Notes under the pieces: model-generated
Database searches by the model: none
Told to the model about the DNA's origin: nothing
What the model saw: the letters and a program-made list of their open reading frames with translations, nothing else
Made by a program: the position numbers and the translations under genes
Part shown: positions 57,659 to 64,000 of the stretch, piece by piece
Position numbering within the stretch: the stretch's first letter is position 1
How the letters are laid out: the number at the start of each line of letters is the position of its first letter
NCBI GenBank assembly: GCA_003993805.1
Contig: RSEF01000019.1
Coordinates: 6,064,365-6,128,364 of the forward strand
Reading direction: 5' to 3'
From: Himantopus leucocephalus
Lineage: Eukaryota; Chordata; Aves; Charadriiformes; Recurvirostridae
Length of the DNA stretch: 64,000 nucleotides

Positions 57659-57680
57659 NNCCCCCCCCCCCCCCCCCCCC
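57627..57680. repeat. Poly-C tract interrupted by two Ns
   Basis: Thirty-two C, NN at 57659-57660, then twenty C. The true length is unresolved. The complementary strand is a poly-G run able to form G-quadruplexes, which also explains the sequencing failure. Confidence 0.95.
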
Positions 57681-58274
57681 TCGCCTCGGTGCCGTGCAGT
57701 TTTTCAGCACGCTGATCACCCTGCTGTGGCTTCACCCTAATAGATTTCATATGCTGACACAGTTGACATCAGTACCAAACTATTTTACATGTGATCTGGT
57801 GTATTTCCTGAGGAAATCTGCAAGATATTTATTAAGAACTAATAAAATAAACCTCTCCATGAGCTTTTAGGTAGTTTTCAATTTTTCATGTCTCTCTCGT
57901 TTCCTCTTATCAATGAGTTTCTATTTTCTCCCTCCTCTCTGACCATTGCAGAAGGAAACAAAAATAAATGTTTTAAACCGTTCCTGAATGGACACTGGGA
58001 ATATTTCTGTAGTGATGTATTAGCAAAGTCGTATTTTTAGTGCTGTATTGTCAAGACTAAAAATATCCCGCTGCAGTGCATCCTTTTTATAGGGCTTTGT
58101 GTGTGCGCGCGTGTGTGCTGAATGTTGTACAAGTTTGCACCAGTGTGTAAAGGTCTGGCTTTGTACTACTGCAGCGGTTGCCTCCCCGTCGCAGCTGGAC
58201 TCCATTAGGCCTCGAAAATTAAAGTAATCCTGGTTAAGAAAGGAGAAAAAGAGAAAAAAAAAAAAAATTAATCA

Positions 58275-59060
58275 ATCTCGCGGAGCCGTGTTTCCCCAGC
58301 TGAGCCTGGATACCTGCGTGGCAGCCCGGCTTTGAGGGACTCCGGCAGCCCGGGTTTGCGTGGGCCGGCAGCGCGCTGCGGGCCGGTGGTTTTGCCGTTG
58401 CGTTGCTGCCGCGGAGGGTGTTCCCCGCTGCCGCGCGGACTGGTGGAGTTAACTGGGAGGGCCTGGCTGCGGGTTGCAGTCACCCGGTGGGTTCCTGCTC
58501 ATTTTTCGTGTTCGGGGAGCCCTCCGTGGCCGCGCCGTGCCGCTGAGCGGGAGCGTGTGTGTAGCTGGGAGCAGGCTGGATACTTCATGTTTTCAGAGGA
58601 ATTTTTGGCGTTTCTGCTATGTCTATCTCCTTCAATTAACTGTGTTTGTAACGGGGAGAACCGAAGGTGGGAGCTGGGCTGAGAAGCCGCCTCCCCTCCG
58701 TCCCCCGCAGACAGCGTGGGGGGACCCCCGCGCCGAGGGCTGGTCCCCCGAGCCGCGATGGGAGGCGACTCCGTCTCTCTCCCACCCGTGATTGAGGCAG
58801 CCGTTTCCAAATATAATTTGCTCGCCGGTTTGCGTCCGCAGATACCCTGGGGAGCGCTGCAGTCGTCGCTCTGGCCCCCAGGAACAGCCTTGCAGGTCAC
58901 AGGTAGCGGGGTGCTGCGACTGCCGGGGGAGCCCGACGGCCGCTCCCGCAGCGCCGTGCGCATGGCATGCAGCGTTTTATGAACTGATGCGTCTCACGCT
59001 CCAGCCAGGCGAGAGCGTTCCCCCACCGCCCGCCCCTCCGGCGGCTTGTCTCCTCTGAGT
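58275..59060. promoter_or_regulatory. Second intronic CpG-rich block
   Basis: Starts abruptly after a poly(A)-rich stretch at 58254-58267 and runs to about 59060 with dense CpG, for example 58340-58450 and 58700-58960. No coding frame is supported. It may be an enhancer-associated CpG island or an unannotated promoter. Confidence 0.35.
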
Positions 59061-59159
59061 CACTCGCCGCTTTACTCGCGGGTGCCTCGCTTTACTGTCT
59101 GCTGCCGTCTGGAGAGCCGCAGCCTTTCAGCATCCTGTAGAGCAGTTCAGCGAAAGCAG

Positions 59160-59270
59160 TAATTAGGGCCCGTAAAAATTTATTTTATTAGCGAGAAGTG
59201 TTGGTGGGTAATTGGCCATAATTTGAACCCAGCCAGATTGGAGATTAATAAAAAAAAAAACTAAAAAAAA
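59160..59270. promoter_or_regulatory. AT-rich block with TAATTA and TTTATTTTATTAGC motifs
   Basis: AGTAATTAGGGCCCGTAAAA, TTTATTTTATTAGCG and GTAATTGGCCATAATTTG are packed together directly after a CpG-rich block. The texture suggests a conserved enhancer. An A-run with an N at 59272 follows. Confidence 0.3.
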
Positions 59271-62200
59271 ANATCTTTTTACCAGAAACGCCAGGGCTGT
59301 TACTTGCAAACCCTTTCTGAGGCGGGTGGGACGGGACGGGACGGCGGCTGCTGCGGGAGAGGGCGGCCGGCAGCGAGCGCCTGTGCTGTACCCGTCCTTG
59401 AGGGTGTTTGACACTGGCATGGGAAGAAAGGAAACCTTGTTTTCCAAGAACTCTGCTCTTTCTCAGCTTGATAAGCATTTAAAATAAAAGCTGCACAATT
59501 GGAATTGGCAGAGCATCCTCATTCTTTTGTCTGTCTGTTTATTTTTTTCCCCCTCATCCCTCGACATGTGTGCTACAGCCCACGGTTACTACACCCCGCA
59601 GAACCACAGGCCTGGAGCTCTGCAGGCGCGCGCCGAGCTCTGCCCACCCCCAGCCTGGCTCTTTGAAGCCTGGCAGAGCAGCAGAGATCCGGCTCCGTTC
59701 CCTGGTCGGGCCCCGACCTTGGCAGCCTCTTGATATCCAGGGCACTGAAGTATTTGACAAAATGTATGTTTTCAGCCCCTTTCGGTTCCCCCTTCGCTCG
59801 CAGAGCGGCAAACCCGGGGCTCTGCCTGGAGCCGGAGCGGTGGTTTTGGACCCGGGCTGCGACCGCGCTATACGGACCCGATCGCTTTGGTATTTATAGA
59901 CTTTGTTAGGTGGCCAACGCGTCGGAGCGGGAGCGGTCTGACGGCCGATGCCTGCATCCTGCGCGCTCATCGCGACGGCTGGTGTCAGCGATTGGAGAAT
60001 TAACCGCTCCACTCAGGGAGTAAGGAAGAGCCAAGCCCCTGCACACATGTCACGCTTCGTTACCGCTGGGTGAATCAGAGCGGGGAGTTACTTCAGGTTA
60101 CTAGTCCTGGTCGTTGCTTTGGTGTAAGGGTTGGGGATGTTGCTTCAGGTTAGTAGTGCTTGTTTTTTGTTTGGCAGCCCGGGCTGGAACCTGGTGTAAC
60201 TGTTTCCCAAAGAATATTTTTGGTTTTAAAACTGAAGGTCAGCAGTTCGCAAGTGCTGCGCTTGCAGCCAACTCTGTGGTTCGCCTTGTGCCACCGGGCC
60301 AGCAGCACTTGAGATCCTGATCAATTGATCTGCAACAATATGAAACCACGAAGGGCGACTGCCAGTTAAAACTCCCCGTCTCGCCCCATTTTCCCCACCC
60401 AAAGTGTCTTTCTGCCCATATCCCCTTTCTCGCTGCCTGTCTCCCTCCCTCCCTTTCGGCTGTGTATTGGAGTTTTTGTCTATCTTTTTCCATCTCTCTG
60501 TCTCTTTTCATAACAGTTTTTAATAATGTTTTAGTTAGTTCCAGCCTTTTCCCTCAATGGATCCCATTGGAAAATGCATTTGAAAGGAAACAGTTATACA
60601 CTTCCCTTCCTTTGAAACTCTGTTGGCACCTTTTCCAGTGCAGTAAACCATACAACATGGATTTTCAAAGTTTCCAAACACAGACATGCTGGCGTTAAAT
60701 TTATGAAAAAATATTTTATTCGGCTGTATAGTAACTATGAGTCTCTGAGCTGCTGGTCACAGTGAAATCGAAGCTCGCTTTGGAACTGCAACAGGTTTTC
60801 AAATCTCTGCAGGAAACGTAGCGGCGCTGGCTGTACGGGAGCCCGCGGCTCCCTCGTGTCCTCCCGGCAGGAGACGTTAGCAGCAAACCAAAGGGGTGCT
60901 GGGGCACCCCGGGGCTGAGCCCACCGCCCTCGGGCACAGCCTTTCCCTGCGGACAGTCCTGCTGGGGAACGGTGCAGCAACGGTAGCTGCAGGGAACTTC
61001 ACGGTCATGCCAATCCTATCTCAAATCACGGGGGAAAAGAGGAATTTGGCATAGAACGGTTATGTCTTATGCTTGTTAATGAATGTAGAAGGTTCAGACT
61101 TTTTAGTTACTGAGTCCCGTGGTGGGTGGAGGGGGGCGCTCGCTAGCGGGTGTGAGTGTGCTGCAGTCTGCGCGGGGTTTTGGGACCTGTGGCTCCGGCT
61201 ACATGTAAGTTGTTGGAGCACTGAGATCATATTTTCTAATATGGGGGCTCAGATGTTAAACTTCCTGGAATGGTTTCTCTGTGTGCTGTGGGTTTGTGCC
61301 TGTGGTTTCAGCCCTTCCCGTAGGGAATTGCTCGCTTGACACCTGAGAACCTCCCTTTGTGTGGCACCGCTCAGAGCAGATTTTTTCCGAATTTCCACAG
61401 AAGATCACAGCCCCCGTTCACCACGAGAAGTTTGGTGGGTGAATTTGGCCGTATCCTTGCGAGTACCGCCGCGAGGGGTTGTTTCCAAACACGGCGAGCT
61501 TTGGAGCCTGTGCTCGGCAGCACTTCCATGCGCTTGAGGTGTGGTGTAATGCAGATAAGGCCTCCTGTGATGACGTGGCAAAGAGGTCCTGGCCTTAATT
61601 TCCCTGTTGTCTTTTGTAAAATTCCTTTCCCTTCATATGGGAGTTTTCCAGAGAAGTCGCTGATTAAGTGTTATCATCGTGCTCAGTGCCGCATGGAGCA
61701 TTAAGAAGAGCAAGAAGGTTCAGGTCCAAATAATTGGATAGCGTAAAGTCACTGGCTTCTGTCTTAAAGCATCTCGGGCTTGGATGTCTTCCTGCGTGGT
61801 ATCTCTAGTGCGTACAGATGGGGAATTAAGCTTAGTAAAATAACAGTTTTCCTATTTTTTTGGATGCTCACCTTGACGCAGGAGATGGAGTTCTCCTAAA
61901 AACATAGTCCTTCAGGAGCTGCATCTGTTCCTATTCAAAGCAGAGTTGCCCACTGCCTGCGAATTTCATCCGCTCTGTGTCACCCTGGCCAGCCAACAAG
62001 TGAAGGACGCACAAATACTGACCATGTGTGTTGAGAGCGGTTAAGGTGACTCTTGGATCCCCCCTGGAAGTTCATGACCAAGGCAAAGACAATATCTAGT
62101 TCCCCAGAATTGCGCTGAGCCATCTTAATCCCCAAAACATTACCGTGTCCTGCAGCCCTCAGCCTCACTGAACGCGTGCACGTCTCAGCACATCAGAGAG

Positions 62201-62934
62201 CTCGGCAGGAGGGTCTCTGCTGACTGTTAATTTTCTGTGTCAACTGAAAATGGTAACCTGAGGGGAGAGAAGTGGTATGTCGTTAGGACTACCTTGTAAT
62301 GCGTAAGTGTGATGGAGTTCACTTGAAGTTGGATAGACAGTTCTAAGTCTGGTGTTCCTGACCTTTGAGTGCTTGACTTTGTGTTCATGTAACGGTTTTT
62401 GTATGTGTAATTCCCATCATTTTTAGAAAAGCGAGTTCTCCCATGGAACGGGACCGACATCATTGGGGATCCTCGGCTGGCGCGTAAATCTAATCTAGGT
62501 TCACCACACAAGCCTCTGCCACGGCGGGAACGCTGGAGGTTCGGGGCTGTTACCTGCCGTGCACAGCAGGCGCTGGGGAGAGCAGCCACTGATGGTGCCA
62601 GCAGGGGAGCCCGGGCACCTGGAGAACAGGCTGCTACGCTGTCACCTAGCTTGTGCTGCTTTGGTCCCCTTTTCTACCTACCTTTCCCTCTCCACTCTCT
62701 CACCTGGCTTCGTTTCTTCTTCCCTCGTCTACCCAAGCAGACGAACCAGCTGCTGCTTCGATCGCAGTGGCACGTGAGAGCTGTCTGATAATGACCGCTC
62801 AGATTTCCATAGGCCCCCGCCTTGGCAAAGCGCAGGGGTGGATGGAGGTGGCAGAAGGCACACCCAGTCTCCGCCGCCGTCCCCTGCCAAACTTCTGGTT
62901 CCTGCTCCAAAGTGTGAAGGTGCTAGGGATTTCG

Positions 62935-63135
62935 CTGAAATGGTCGAAGAATTTTTAACTTGAGAAGAACAATATATTTTCCCTAACCTCATTCTGGCAA
63001 ATGGCTGAACCTTTGTAGATGAAATTTTCCCAATAAATTTAGCTCGAAGAAAGCTTTTGGCATGAAAGATTGCAGCCTAAATGGTTAAAGTTTGGCAAAG
63101 TTGTTAAGAACTAAAACCAGGGTCTTATAATGGAA
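62935..63135. promoter_or_regulatory. AT-rich low-repeat block, candidate conserved non-coding element
   Basis: Contains ATTTTTAACTTGAGAAG, GAAATTTTCCCAATAAATTT, TAAATGGTTAAAGTTTGGC and GTTGTTAAGAACTAAAACC. It has no repeat signature and no open frame, and stands out from GC-rich flanks. Proposed only as a conserved-element candidate. Confidence 0.25.
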
Positions 63136-64000
63136 AGTGTTAGGTAAGCTTCACTGTAGGCACAGCGGCTGGGCTGTGCCCCTCTCGGAGGGGTGTCCTG
63201 CTGCTGGGGGTGACACCGGCGTCAGCGGGGGAGGCTGGAGGGACTGAGCGGGCGCTGGAGGTGGCCGGGGGCTGGAGCGGGAGGTGAGGAGGCAGTTCAG
63301 GCCTGCAGGCATCAGATGAGGGCCCTGGGATGGGACTGCCTCCCTGGAGTTGGGGCCGGGGGGGGCGGTATGGGTTTCGCTTTTGCATTTTGCAAACTGA
63401 CACACTGGCGCTCTGGTCCCTCAGGAAGCTGTAAAAAGAAGAGCAGCAAACGAGTGAATGTGTTGAAACGGAAGCTCCGCACTTCGCTGTTCCTGCCCCA
63501 TCAAAGGCTGCTTTCTCCGAATGCGCCTGTCTGCAAGCGCTTTCTCTCATTAACTTTTACTCCAGGCTTGAAGCGCTCACCAAGGTTCACACCAGAGGGG
63601 GCATGTTCCAGGCTGTCTGTTTGCATTTGCTGCCAAAGACATGCCCACCTCCAGCATGGGGCGGGGGGGGGTGGAAAAGACTGCCTTTTATTTGCTGCGA
63701 TTGTCCTGGTAAAACTTCACTCGGGGCTGGAGTAAATCTCTTGGGAAGCCCTGTTCACACCTCCTCCCCTGTTGTAAATAACATCTGACACAATTATGGT
63801 TGGGCGCATGCAGCTCCTGGGTGGGATGCTAGTAGCAGCTTGCCATGCCTGCTGCGTAGCGCCGAGCCGGGCTCCCATGGCAGCGCGCTCCCCCGAGCGC
63901 ATGTGCTGAGGAGCCTGGTTTCCTCGCTGGTCCGTTCGGGGTGAGGTTCAGGGCTCTGGCTGTGCAGACGGCTCCTTCAGGAAGGGCTGAAAGATCTGTG

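Larger units (their letters stand above)
48140..64000 (+). other. Start of a very large SMG6 intron
   Basis: No later SMG6 exon (the next should begin with the codon completing D, then CFSEE-like residues) is found up to the end of the window. The region contains a candidate minus-strand nested gene at 52567-54913, CpG-rich blocks near 56.1-57.3 and 58.3-59.1 kb, AT-rich blocks that look conserved, and a long poly-C tract. The remaining sequence, including 48.1-52.1 kb and 60-62.9 kb, shows nothing I can name. Confidence 0.75.

Noticed and set aside
48140..64000. Search for further SMG6 exons and for the miR-132/212 hairpins known near HIC1 and SMG6
   Set aside because: No sequence encoding the next SMG6 residues and no miR-132/212 mature sequence was seen; they presumably lie further downstream.

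Overview
This window is vertebrate nuclear DNA, almost certainly from a bird. The genes have multi-exon GT-AG structure. CR1 LINE fragments with the avian (TCATAGAAT) tail are present. Gene density and GC content suit a microchromosome, and POLDIP2 lies next to TSR1-SRR-SMG6. In human those two groups are on different arms of chromosome 17, and I recall chicken chromosome 19 carrying both. The assembly looks like a gap-filled draft: there is one 100-N gap, several isolated Ns, and two tandem duplications with an N exactly at the junction.

Layout. (1) 256-7442 (+): POLDIP2 without its first exon, ten exons, intact to the stop. (2) 7443-9968: POLDIP2 3' UTR and an intergenic stretch with no recognisable gene. 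(3) 10074-16398 (+): TSR1, complete in 15 exons (807 codons plus stop, by my exon sum), behind a CpG-rich promoter with ETS and YY1 motifs. Two of its introns each hold an 84-nt box C/D snoRNA of the SNORD91 type. (4) 19466-17084 (-): SRR (serine racemase), complete in seven coding exons, tail-to-tail with TSR1. (5) 19569 to beyond 48139 (+): SMG6 (EST1A), head-to-head with SRR across about 102 bp. I place eight of its exons. The segment for the N-terminal part of the 14-3-3-like domain is absent and probably lies in the assembly gap at 24982-25081. From 48140 to the end the window is one very large SMG6 intron.

The genes belong to basic housekeeping: POLDIP2 (mitochondrial/nuclear adaptor), TSR1 (40S maturation) hosting rRNA-modification guides, SRR (D-serine synthesis) and SMG6 (nonsense-mediated decay endonuclease).

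The least expected signals are inside the SMG6 introns. At 32399-32620 there is an open, splice-compatible exon that encodes a hydrophobic N-terminus and would join in frame to the exon at 44033; it looks like an alternative first exon. On the opposite strand, 54913-54628 and 52882-52567 form two protein-like exons with matching splice phases, ending in a stop and followed by an AATAAA; I do not recognise the product. Other points are a CR1 copy of about 1 kb that resembles turtle/crocodile families, a small inversion between two tandem copies, and a run of CpG-rich and homeodomain-motif-rich intronic blocks at 55.9-63.1 kb that look regulatory.
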